From the NCBI GenBank assembly GCA_021820675.1, contig JAKADI010000158.1:1-5597 (forward strand): 5,597 nucleotides of DNA. Direction: 5' to 3'. Made by a program: the position numbers and the translations under genes. Shown piece after piece: positions 1 through 5,505 of this stretch. Under the pieces are notes generated by a model. The model was not told the DNA's origin. It searched no databases and worked only from the letters and a program-made list of their open reading frames with translations. This DNA is from Bacillota bacterium. GTDB taxonomy: Bacteria; Bacillota; Sulfobacillia; Sulfobacillales; Sulfobacillaceae. Each line of letters opens with the position of its first letter. Within the stretch, counting starts at the first letter, position 1.

Positions 1-836
1 CCCCTATCACTCAAAGAGCCCATAAAGATCCGGGCAATAAATCCGGTAAACAACGCCAGCGCAATGATAGGGCCGGCCATCGTCATGCGGAAATGCCAGC
101 GATCATGCAAATCCAAAATGGCATAGGTTAGCAGGGCATATTGGCCGGGGGACAGCAAAAAACTGATGAACAAAGGCCACCTCAGGGTTGCGAGTTTCAC
201 GCGAAACTGTGCCCAAAGGCGAAACCAGGTACGACTAGGATGACGCGGGGCAAAGATTCGGTGACGGCCAGACATTTTGGGAAGACTTGCGGCAAACAAC
301 AGCCGCCACAGACCGACATTAAGCGCAATCAACCCCACGACGATCTTCAAGTTCCACATTTTGATCAAGAAAGGAAAGAGGCTAGCGGCCACGATCCCTC
401 CCAATGGGGTCGCCGCCTGGCGAAGTCCGATAGCCATTCCTTCATCATCGGCTCCCTCATAGATCTGGGTGATGGCCGTGGTTCCCGTTAGAGACAAGGC
501 GGGCAGGAAAAATCCGACTAACCCTAATAAAGACAGCAGCGGTAAGAACGCTTTCGGCAATACCCCGGCCAGCGTAAGCATCACCGCCAAAATGACGATA
601 CCCGATACCCAGGCCACACGTTTCACACCATAGCGTCCCAGGGCCAGCCCAGCCGGAATCATCCCCGCCACCGCACCCAAAGCGACCGTTGAAAACAACA
701 GTCCCATCTGGGCAATGCCTAAATGGGCATATTGTTTAAAGGCTTCACTCAAAATCGACAATCCTTGTTGCGATATGGTCACCGCCAGTTGGTCGATAAA
801 CGCCAAAAGCAGCAATGGGGATCGTTTTAACCTCAT
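1..836 (-). CDS. MFS transporter, N-terminal part (runs off left edge)
   Basis: This frame is open from base 836 to the left edge and gives 278 codons with no stop. The protein begins MRLKRSPLLLLAFIDQ and is strongly hydrophobic. Helices can be seen at about residues 7-22, 41-63, 73-92, 96-116, 137-158, 163-184, 220-241 and 252-272, with a basic central loop at 185-219 as expected between the two six-helix halves of an MFS carrier. The loop after helix 2 (GLALGRYGVKRV, 63-74) resembles MFS motif A, and GSLSDR (273-278) is its counterpart in the second half. GLRQAATPLGG (137-147) is a helix-5 motif common in drug- and anion-type MFS members. It probably moves a small solute or toxic compound across the cytoplasmic membrane with proton coupling; the substrate cannot be told. 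About four C-terminal helices lie outside the window. The start at 836 follows GGTGAG; an in-frame ATG at 866 would add ten residues. No partner gene is visible. Confidence 0.9.
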   Translation of the reverse strand, partial: MRLKRSPLLLLAFIDQLAVTISQQGLSILSEAFKQYAHLGIAQMGLLFSTVALGAVAGMIPAGLALGRYGVKRVAWVSGIVILAVMLTLAGVLPKAFLPLLSLLGLVGFFLPALSLTGTTAITQIYEGADDEGMAIGLRQAATPLGGIVAASLFPFLIKMWNLKIVVGLIALNVGLWRLLFAASLPKMSGRHRIFAPRHPSRTWFRLWAQFRVKLATLRWPLFISFLLSPGQYALLTYAILDLHDRWHFRMTMAGPIIALALFTGFIARIFMGSLSDR

Positions 837-930
837 CCATCTCACCGCGAGTGTTATTGATGACATATCCCACTTGCCGTGCCCTCTGTGTCAGAAGGAA
901 AACACCACGCCCGGGACTTCCCTTTAGCAT

Positions 931-1017
931 TCCCCATTCCCGGCCCGGAATTTGCGACAGCCCTCTCTCGCCGTCCCGTCCCCTGTGTCTTAAAGTGAGA
1001 ATTCCGGCGAATGGGGA
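931..1017. repeat. Long imperfect inverted repeat, possible insertion-sequence end relic
   Basis: The left arm (931-952) contains TCCCCATTC and then CCGGAATT. The right arm (1000-1017) contains AATTCCGG, one C, then GAATGGGGA. The arms match except for four extra bases in the left arm, and a 47-base spacer lies between them. The right arm with its flank, reading GTGAGAATTCCGG then GAATGGGGA, recalls the repeated terminal sequences of IS21-family (istAB) elements; this is from memory and not verified. It sits upstream of the minus-strand transporter and could also shape its leader or promoter region. No transposase gene is present between the arms. Confidence 0.45.
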
Positions 1018-1086
1018 TCCAAAGAGACTACCGTGCCTAAGGCAATCGGCCTCTAGTCATACTCCGAAGTAAGGAGACTGGGATCC

Positions 1087-1194
1087 ATGGCGTCCACCAT
1101 GCCAGTCATCCTGCCGGTTTCCTTTTTTTCCACATTTTTCTGCATGATAGAAAGAGGACATGATGTCACAAAGTCGAATACTGTCATTGTATGA
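1087..1194 (+). CDS. Doubtful 35-residue hydrophobic peptide
   Basis: An ATG at 1087 opens a 35-codon frame starting MASTMPVILPVSFFSTFFC and stopping at 1192-1194. AAGGAG lies at 1071-1076, ten bases upstream, which is a long but possible spacing. Residues 5-20 are hydrophobic enough to be a short membrane segment. The T-rich stretch at 1119-1140 explains much of that hydrophobicity, so chance is a real possibility. The frame overlaps the upstream extension of the next gene (a possible ATG at 1160). No family is recognised. Confidence 0.15.
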   Translation: MASTMPVILPVSFFSTFFCMIERGHDVTKSNTVIV

Positions 1195-1240
1195 CTACGA
1201 GCTATCAACCATCTTATGCGTATCAGGAGGGAGTGAAGAC

Positions 1241-1462
1241 ATGTCGGCATTGGTTAATGAGCACGCCGTTGCAGCGTTGCTGCGGGAATACCATCCCGAG
1301 TTATCGGAAGATCAACAGGTCCACGAGAGGCTTCAAATTGTGGAAGAGGTCGAAATGGCTGTGTTCGACCGTATTCGTCATTCAGAGGGAAATGCCCACA
1401 TCAGCGTTTATGCGAAAGTTCATCACTCCGCTGAGTATCATCGCTTCCCTAAAAGAACTTAA
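1241..1462 (+). CDS. Small hypothetical protein, 73 residues
   Basis: The product is a small soluble protein beginning MSALVNEHAVAALLREYH, rich in Glu and His. The first 50 residues look helical (VAALLREY, then QVHERLQIVEEVEMAVFDRI), and the tail holds several His and Tyr residues (VHHSAEYHRF). There is no signal peptide and no membrane segment. The start at 1241 is chosen because AGGAGGGAG lies at 1225-1233, seven to ten bases upstream; an in-frame ATG at 1160 would add 27 residues of poor quality behind a weaker AGAGGA. I recognise no family or catalytic motif. Downstream sequence shows short open frames with no ribosome binding site, so this could be the surviving N-terminal part of a once longer gene, or an intact small protein. 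It has no evident operon partner. Confidence 0.5.
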   Translation: MSALVNEHAVAALLREYHPELSEDQQVHERLQIVEEVEMAVFDRIRHSEGNAHISVYAKVHHSAEYHRFPKRT

Positions 1463-1787
1463 CGCGCATAGATTAAGCTAGATGACCCGGCCCCAAAACC
1501 GCCTATGTGATCTATCACGCGAACTGGCCCGGCAATACGAATATTTCAAAGTTTCCCAGGGACGCACAAGCGCCCCTGTCCGCATTTTGGTTTCACGCAG
1601 GCGGGCGATGCGGAAGAATTTAGTCGCCAGCGCAGTCTCCAACATCAATGGGTGGGCGAATCACACACCGGGGGATCCGGGCAGACTGCCTTTTTGGTCA
1701 ATCACATGACAAACGATTTATCCCTTTCATGGAACGCAACTCTTTCTGCGCTTGCTACAATACATTTGAACACACCGCCCGCGCATT
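1463..1787. other. No intact gene; possible decayed coding sequence
   Basis: Two plus-strand frames are open in parts (an ATG at 1482 running to 1709, and another frame open from about 1511 to 1843), but neither start has a ribosome binding site. Protein-like stretches move between frames, for example QAGDAEEFSRQRSLQHQW at about 1597-1650. That pattern fits an old gene broken by frameshifts, but no family could be named, so this remains weak. The promoter candidate at 1753-1761 closes the region. Confidence 0.3.
1753..1761 (+). promoter_or_regulatory. Extended -10 promoter candidate
   Basis: TGCTACAAT matches the extended -10 form TG-N-TATAAT with one mismatch. No good -35 hexamer is found 16 to 18 bases upstream, which extended -10 promoters can do without. 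Transcription would start near 1768 and run straight into the hairpin-rich segment beginning at 1788, so it is a plausible source of a structured RNA. Confidence 0.3.
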
Positions 1788-2034
1788 CCCCCTTCTTAGG
1801 CCATAGCCAAGAGGGGGTCAAGCGGGTGAGCCCGCAGGGCTAGACATGTCAAAACTTTTGTTCTATCATGAGCCCATAGGGCCGGAGCGGTCCGAATCGA
1901 CGCCTGGGGAGATCGAACATAAGACGCACGAGGCCTAACGGCCCCGGCGCAGCGATCAGCGAACCAGGAACTTTTGAGGGCGACCTCAGAAACCCCCACC
2001 GCAACCCCGAGGGTTCGGTGGCGGGAGAGTTCAT
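1788..2034 (+). mobile_element. Solo IS200/IS605 (IS1341, TnpB-type) right end with omega-RNA-like hairpins
   Basis: Six or so hairpins follow one another. They are: an imperfect stem 1788-1817 (CCCCC paired with GGGGG); GCGGG-TGAG-CCCGC at 1822-1835; GGCC-TAAC-GGCC at 1932-1943; TGAGG-GCGA-CCTCA at 1975-1988, whose loop is a GNRA tetraloop; and a long stem 1993-2025, in which CCACCG plus AACCC pairs with GGGTT plus CGGTGG, with three further G-C pairs outside. The segment ends GGGAGAGTTCAT. A GC-rich terminal hairpin followed by a GGGAG-type tail and TTCA-like end is the usual layout of the right end of TnpB elements, where the end also encodes the 3' part of the omega RNA that guides TnpB. 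One frame into this region (about 1844-1936, containing GPERSESTPGE) could be the remnant of a TnpB C-terminus. No intact tnpB or tnpA lies in the window. The family assignment is inference from layout; the hairpins themselves are plain in the sequence. Confidence 0.45.
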
Positions 2035-2164
2035 GAAGACGTTTCACCGCGTCCCCATTACCACTGTGCAACCCTTTACTCGATTTCCGAGCACCATAAT
2101 GGCTCTAGCGATCGTCATGATTCTCATCGTCCGCAAGGTCACCTGTCTATCTAGAGGAGGTTGA
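2033..2164 (+). CDS. Possible 43-residue membrane peptide upstream of the hydrolase
   Basis: An ATG at 2033 opens a 43-codon frame starting MKTFHRVPITTVQPF. Residues 22-34 (TIMALAIVMILIV) form a short membrane-helix-like segment, followed by RK and a polar tail. GGGAG (2023-2027) sits five bases upstream of the start, and the TGA at 2162-2164 overlaps the ribosome binding site region of the hydrolase, whose ATG follows after three bases. That arrangement would allow translational coupling, as in a leader peptide or a tiny membrane partner. Against it, the start and its GGGAG belong to the transposon-end hairpin described above, so the frame may be chance. No homologous family is recognised. 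Confidence 0.25.
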   Translation: MKTFHRVPITTVQPFTRFPSTIMALAIVMILIVRKVTCLSRGG

Positions 2165-2167
2165 CGA

Positions 2168-3151
2168 ATGAACACGATAAATTTGGACGTCACGTGGGAA
2201 TTGGGACCCACGATGGTCTATGGCACCCTGGTCAAACCTGAGGGCTCAGGTCCATTTCCTGGTGTGATTATGGTCGCCGGAAGCGGTCCCACGGACCGCA
2301 ATTGGAATTCACCGCTACTCCCGGGAACAAATGGCAGTGCCGCCCTCATCGCCCAAGCCCTTGCCGAGGCAGGAATCGCCTCTTTGCGCTATGACAAACG
2401 GACGGCAGGGAAAAAGGCCCCAACGAACATGCCGCATCTCATGGGCAAACTTAGCATGCTGTCCTATGCTGAAGAGGTTGCAGGTGGGATGGAACTTTTA
2501 TCACACCGCCAAGACATCCGAGTTGATCAGATCTTCGGCTTTGGCCACAGCGAGGGAACACTGCATATTCTCCATTATCAACTCAAGGATCCGGTTTATC
2601 CGTTAGCAGGAATGGTCCTGGCAGGACCGCCTGGGCGAGCGGTGGGTTCAGTGGCGCGATCTCAGATCGCTGCCCAAGCGTCTACGTTACCCCATAGAGA
2701 TGACCTTATGGCACAATATGATGCATCCATTACGCGTTTCCTTGGCGGAGAAGCAGTGGCTCCAAACCCTATGTTGCCTGAAGGAATCCAACATTTTCTC
2801 CTCTCGCTGGAAGCGCCCGCCAATCTCCCATTCACGAGAGAACTATGGATAGCCGACACCTCGAGTCTTCTCAGGAACGCAGATGTCCCACTTCTCGTAG
2901 TCATCGGCAAAAAAGATATTCAGGTGGACTGGACGGAAGATGGCGAACTCCTTCAGCACGCTGTTAAAGAACATGAGGATGCAATCTTGCTCTTCCCGGA
3001 TAACGCTAATCACGTCTTGAAATACGAGCCCAATCCCCGTGCCCGATTGACGCCGGCAGAAGCTATGCAGCGATATAATGCCCAGGACGCCGATCTTGAT
3101 CCAGAGACGATGTCATCCATGCTGACATGGCTGTTTGCCCATATGGTGTGA
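2168..3151 (+). CDS. Alpha/beta hydrolase (serine esterase / dienelactone-hydrolase-like)
   Basis: The 327-residue product is a soluble cytoplasmic serine hydrolase. After an N-terminal strand pair (MVYGTLVKPEGSGPFPGVIM), the oxyanion-hole loop appears as VAGSGPTDRNWNSP (36-49). The nucleophile elbow is GHSEG (126-130) with Ser128, preceded by strand residues IFGF. The acid is Asp250 in VVIGKKDIQ, and the base is His282 in DNANHVLK. RYDKRTAGK (74-82) is the usual motif after strand 4 in this COG1073-like group. A lid region spans about 160-235. All catalytic parts are present and the length is normal for the group, so it should be active on a carboxylic ester or similar bond; the natural substrate is unknown. 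AGAGGAGG at 2153-2160 lies seven bases before the ATG, which fixes the start. It appears monocistronic, apart from the possible 43-codon frame in front. The protein has no signal peptide. Confidence 0.95.
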   Translation: MNTINLDVTWELGPTMVYGTLVKPEGSGPFPGVIMVAGSGPTDRNWNSPLLPGTNGSAALIAQALAEAGIASLRYDKRTAGKKAPTNMPHLMGKLSMLSYAEEVAGGMELLSHRQDIRVDQIFGFGHSEGTLHILHYQLKDPVYPLAGMVLAGPPGRAVGSVARSQIAAQASTLPHRDDLMAQYDASITRFLGGEAVAPNPMLPEGIQHFLLSLEAPANLPFTRELWIADTSSLLRNADVPLLVVIGKKDIQVDWTEDGELLQHAVKEHEDAILLFPDNANHVLKYEPNPRARLTPAEAMQRYNAQDADLDPETMSSMLTWLFAHMV

Positions 3152-3159
3152 ATAACCTG

Positions 3160-3197
3160 CTGGCCAAACCCTTTGGGTGGGGGTTAAGCCGGCCCAG
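3160..3197 (+). terminator. Weak terminator-like stem after the hydrolase
   Basis: Nine bases after the hydrolase stop, CTGGCC and AAACCC can pair with GGGTT and GGCCCAG in an imperfect stem, and a short inner hairpin ACCC-TTT-GGGT competes with it. No run of T follows, so intrinsic termination would be inefficient; it may only slow polymerase or protect the transcript end. Confidence 0.25.
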
Positions 3198-3303
3198 TAC
3201 CGTTCTCGAATAGATTTCGATAATTCCAGCATCCGAGTGCATCCTATGTTTTTGAGTAATTATATACCATAAAAGAAAAATATATGGGACTCAAGGGAAT
3301 TTC

Positions 3304-3317
3304 CGCGATCGATCGCG
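3304..3317. repeat. Perfect 14-base palindrome
   Basis: CGCGATCGATCGCG is an exact palindrome holding two overlapping CGATCG sites and two GATC sites. It lies at the sharp change from AT-rich sequence (3240-3300) to GC-rich sequence (3304-3580), which marks the edge of the transposase-like relic. A role as a protein-binding or recombination site is possible but nothing else in the window supports it. Confidence 0.4.
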
Positions 3318-3354
3318 AAGTCACACCTCATCACGCGGCCTCCCTGACCAGCAT

Positions 3355-3537
3355 GAGGTGGAGTTCGATGATGGTCATACCGCAAACCCGCTAGCCGGGG
3401 TCCTGCAGCGGATCGAGATTCCCTTTGACTCGGTCCCGGATATGCTGGCCAAGACGCTGACCCTGTCGGTGGATGAAGAACGGGTGCACCGCGTAACCGA
3501 ACAGGTCGGAACGCAGGCAGAAGGCCCAGAGCAATAG
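3355..3537 (+). pseudogene. Transposase-like fragment (possibly ISKra4-type)
   Basis: A 60-codon stretch reads like part of a transposase with no start codon or ribosome binding site of its own. The portion IPFDSVPDMLAKTLTLS followed by VDEERVHRVTEQVG resembles the helix-turn-helix-like section of ISKra4-family transposases, where a pattern like LPFxxAAxLLxxLTGLxLS is followed by xxTVxRxTExVG. The frame ends at TAG 3535-3537, then stays protein-like for about 15 more codons to a TGA, suggesting in-frame decay. Upstream the same frame turns to low-quality sequence with no zinc-finger or cysteine pairs. It is GC-rich compared with its flanks. The family call is from memory of the pattern and is uncertain; that it is a broken fragment is likely. 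Confidence 0.35.
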
Positions 3538-3619
3538 GCGATTCGGAGGCTGTCAGAGGACGCCTCAGGGCCGAGCACGTGACTCGTGACTCATTCGGAA
3601 ATTGAAGGGCGGAATTCTC

Positions 3620-3812
3620 TTCATCCAAAGACTTCAACAACGGAGGCACAGCCCCCCTTTGCGTCTACCCGGTCTTCCGGCAACAACTCCCAGAGCCGAT
3701 ACACGGCCGGATCCACGAACCAAAAAAATCAAGCCCAGACCAAAAATTCCGTAAAGCCACGTAGAGAGTGGAAAATCTTAACTTCCTTAGGTGTGAAAGT
3801 TGAGAACCTCAT
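3620..3812 (-). pseudogene. Possible membrane-protein remnant on the minus strand
   Basis: Read on the minus strand, an ATG at 3812 opens MRFSTFTPKEVKIFHSLRG and reaches TGA at 3729-3731. The frame then continues FFWFVDPAVYRLWELLPEDR to another stop near 3630. A second minus-strand frame over the same bases gives STWLYGIFGLGLIFLVRG, which looks like a membrane helix. A run of seven T at 3722-3728 is a likely slippage spot. A plus-strand frame here (GTG 3586 to 3837) is rich in N, Q, T and K, as expected for the shadow of hydrophobic codons. No family is recognised and the evidence is weak. Confidence 0.2.
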
Positions 3813-3927
3813 AAAGAACAAATATCATCGTTTATAACATATTGGGAACACGCATTGAGGAACACCGTTTACGAGACTTAGGTTATGAAATGTGAATTTG
3901 AAACCCGGTAGAGTCTAACCGCCACGC

Positions 3928-3954
3928 GTGTGCTTAAAGTTCATTTTAGCACAC
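3928..3954. repeat. Inverted repeat GTGTGCT...AGCACAC
   Basis: GTGTGCT (3928-3934) and AGCACAC (3948-3954) are exact inverted copies, with AAA/TTT pairing inside and CCCGG (3904-3908) and CCGGG (3954-3958) as an outer pair. Neither strand carries a following T tract, so it is not an intrinsic terminator. It lies about 210 bases before the binding-protein start and may be a distal operator or the end of the decayed region. Confidence 0.4.
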
Positions 3955-4007
3955 CGGGACCATCGTTAATTAATTCAAGTCAGCGCCTTCACGTTATTGT
4001 GGAAGTC

Positions 4008-4035
4008 GGCTAGATTTCAATGTACAAATCTAGCC
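4008..4035. repeat. Perfect 10-base inverted repeat with 8-base loop
   Basis: GGCTAGATTT (4008-4017) and AAATCTAGCC (4026-4035) are exact inverted copies around CAATGTAC. Six A follow on the plus strand, so on neither strand does a T tract follow the stem; this argues against a terminator. Placed about 60 bases upstream of the -35 hexamer of the binding-protein promoter, it could be a regulator or activator site, or the end of a small mobile repeat. Confidence 0.5.
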
Positions 4036-4093
4036 AAAAAAGATTTAGGCAGTGTTTTATTCTGATTTTAGGGAATCTTTTATGAAGTTTGTA

Positions 4094-4122
4094 TTGACTT
4101 ATTGCATGCAAACCGATAGTAT
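4094..4122 (+). promoter_or_regulatory. Promoter of the sugar-uptake operon
   Basis: TTGACT (4094-4099) is a good -35 hexamer. Seventeen bases later comes TAGTAT (4117-4122), a fair -10. The flanks are AT-rich. Transcription would start near 4129, leaving a leader of about 40 bases before the ribosome binding site GGGGGGAG at 4155-4162 and the GTG start at 4168. An alternative -10, TATATG at 4126, is also possible. Confidence 0.55.
4102..4111. promoter_or_regulatory. Operator candidate TTGCATGCAA inside the promoter
   Basis: This exact 10-base palindrome fills the space between the -35 and -10 hexamers, where a bound repressor would block polymerase. Sugar-uptake operons of this kind are often controlled by LacI/GalR-type repressors, which bind short palindromes with a central CG or similar step; this site lacks the central CG, so the regulator type is open. 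No regulator gene is in the window. Confidence 0.35.
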
Positions 4123-4167
4123 CCATATATGTTGTTATATTCAATAATTTGTTAGGGGGGAGTTCGC

Positions 4168-5445
4168 GTGGAGCACGTGACCAAGATCTTGAGTGTTGGC
4201 CTGTCGGTGTCAACAATGGTTCTACTTGCGGGATGCGGATCTGCTAATCAAAGCCAAGGAGCCTCCGGCGGAATTACCATTACATATTGGAGTTCTGGTC
4301 CGGATGGAAAAGGATTTATGTCAATCCTGTCCGGTTTCAACCAAAAATACAAAGGAAAATATCATGTAAAGTTTCAGTCGATTCCCTATGCGAATGAAAC
4401 GGCGCTCGTTAATTCGGCTCTGTCGGCCCATAAGGCACCTGATTTACTAGAGGAATCACTTACTCCGTCTGCTCCATATGCGTACGAAAACGTGGAGGTA
4501 CCCATATTGCCAATTCTGAAGGCGGCGGGAATCAACCCGAAAACAGATTTCCCCGCATCGATGTGGAATGGCACGACGGTAAAGGGCGTTCATTATGTTG
4601 CGCCCGTAGATGCTCTACCAACAGTTCTTTATTGGAACAAAGCGTTGTTTAGGAAAGCGGGATTGAACCCGAATGTACCGCCCACGAATGAACAGCAGTT
4701 TGTGGCGGACGCAAAGAAACTGACGGTCCCCTCGAAAGGGCAATGGGGATTTGTTGAGCAGCCTGAATTCAATACTTGGACATTTCCGTCCTTGCTTTCG
4801 CAATTTGGTGGGCATGAAGCAAACGCTGCGACACGTAAGATCGAGTTTAACAGTTCAGCTGGTTTGAAGGCGTTAACATTTCTTCATAATATGATTTTCA
4901 AATGGCATATATCGCCGAAAGGTGCGTCTGGAAACGAATATCTTAATCTGTTTGTGAAGGGAAAGAACGCTATGTCCTTAAGCGGTACGTATAACGTAGC
5001 GGCCTTCCATCAAGCGCTAGGAAACAACTTGGGAATTGCGCTTATGCCAAAAATAGGAAACCAACAGGCTGACTTTTTGGGACAGAACTATTGGTGGGTC
5101 TTCAAAACGCCTAATATGAATACGGCAAAGGAAAAAGCGATAGGTATCTTTATGAAGTATTTCTACGCGCATAGCATGCGCTTAGCAACGCAAGACGGCC
5201 TGTTTCCTACGTGGGAACCCACGATGAAGAGCCAAGCATTTAGAAGTATGTACAGCATGCCGATCCAAATTGAAGCAGTAAAGTATGGGGTTTTAAATCC
5301 GCTTATTCCGAATTGGGGAACCACTTCGACGAATAATCTGTACCAAACCATGGATAAGAGTTTGCTTGGAAAAGTGCCCCCAAAGGTTGCTATAACCACG
5401 GCGGCCAATACTATGCAACAAGAAGTTAACTCACTGATCAAATAG
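4168..5445 (+). CDS. ABC transporter sugar-binding lipoprotein (CUT1 type)
   Basis: The 425-residue product is an extracellular solute-binding protein (SBP family 1) that captures a sugar or oligosaccharide outside the membrane and hands it to an ABC permease. The signal peptide (residues 1-22) ends in the lipobox LAGC, with Cys23 as the lipid-anchored residue, followed by a Ser/Gln/Gly-rich linker (24-35). Family landmarks follow in order: ITITYWSS at the first strand (36-43), a hinge segment APVDALPTVLYWNKALFRKAG (145-165), PPTNEQQFVADAKKL (171-185), FVKGKNAMSLSGTYN (262-276), ALMPKIG (291-297), QNYWWVFK (306-313) and the EKAIGIFMKYF helix (322-332). Aromatic residues typical of sugar stacking (W41, W156, W204, Y308, W309, W310) are plentiful. 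Length is normal. The start is GTG at 4168, five bases after GGAG. The next gene begins 60 bases downstream, giving a binding protein plus permease operon order. The ligand cannot be told from sequence. Confidence 0.96.
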   Translation: MEHVTKILSVGLSVSTMVLLAGCGSANQSQGASGGITITYWSSGPDGKGFMSILSGFNQKYKGKYHVKFQSIPYANETALVNSALSAHKAPDLLEESLTPSAPYAYENVEVPILPILKAAGINPKTDFPASMWNGTTVKGVHYVAPVDALPTVLYWNKALFRKAGLNPNVPPTNEQQFVADAKKLTVPSKGQWGFVEQPEFNTWTFPSLLSQFGGHEANAATRKIEFNSSAGLKALTFLHNMIFKWHISPKGASGNEYLNLFVKGKNAMSLSGTYNVAAFHQALGNNLGIALMPKIGNQQADFLGQNYWWVFKTPNMNTAKEKAIGIFMKYFYAHSMRLATQDGLFPTWEPTMKSQAFRSMYSMPIQIEAVKYGVLNPLIPNWGTTSTNNLYQTMDKSLLGKVPPKVAITTAANTMQQEVNSLIK

Positions 5446-5505
5446 CGCCGTGAGCAGTTTATTTGACTTCTTACCTGCCTTGCCGCTGGGTCCGGAGGTG
5501 ACTTG

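Noticed and set aside
141..491. Plus-strand 116-codon frame
   Set aside because: It lies antisense to the MFS gene, is rich in polar residues as expected opposite hydrophobic codons, and lacks a ribosome binding site.
745..930. Minus-strand 61-codon frame beginning MLKGSPGRG
   Set aside because: It overlaps the start of the MFS gene in another frame and has no family resemblance; the MFS frame beginning at 836 explains the sequence.
1796..2071. Minus-strand 91-codon frame
   Set aside because: It runs antisense through the hairpin array; the inverted repeats and GC content keep the frame open by chance, and no start signal is visible.
3260..3649. Minus-strand 129-codon frame
   Set aside because: It is Pro-, Ser- and Arg-rich, antisense to the transposase-like fragment, and has no ribosome binding site.
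3586..3837. Plus-strand 83-codon frame starting with GTG
   Set aside because: There is no ribosome binding site, and composition is dominated by N, Q, T, S and K; it looks like the antisense shadow of a minus-strand hydrophobic remnant.
4008..4035. Intrinsic terminator
   Set aside because: The stem is perfect, but A and not T follows it on the plus strand, and no T tract follows on the minus strand.
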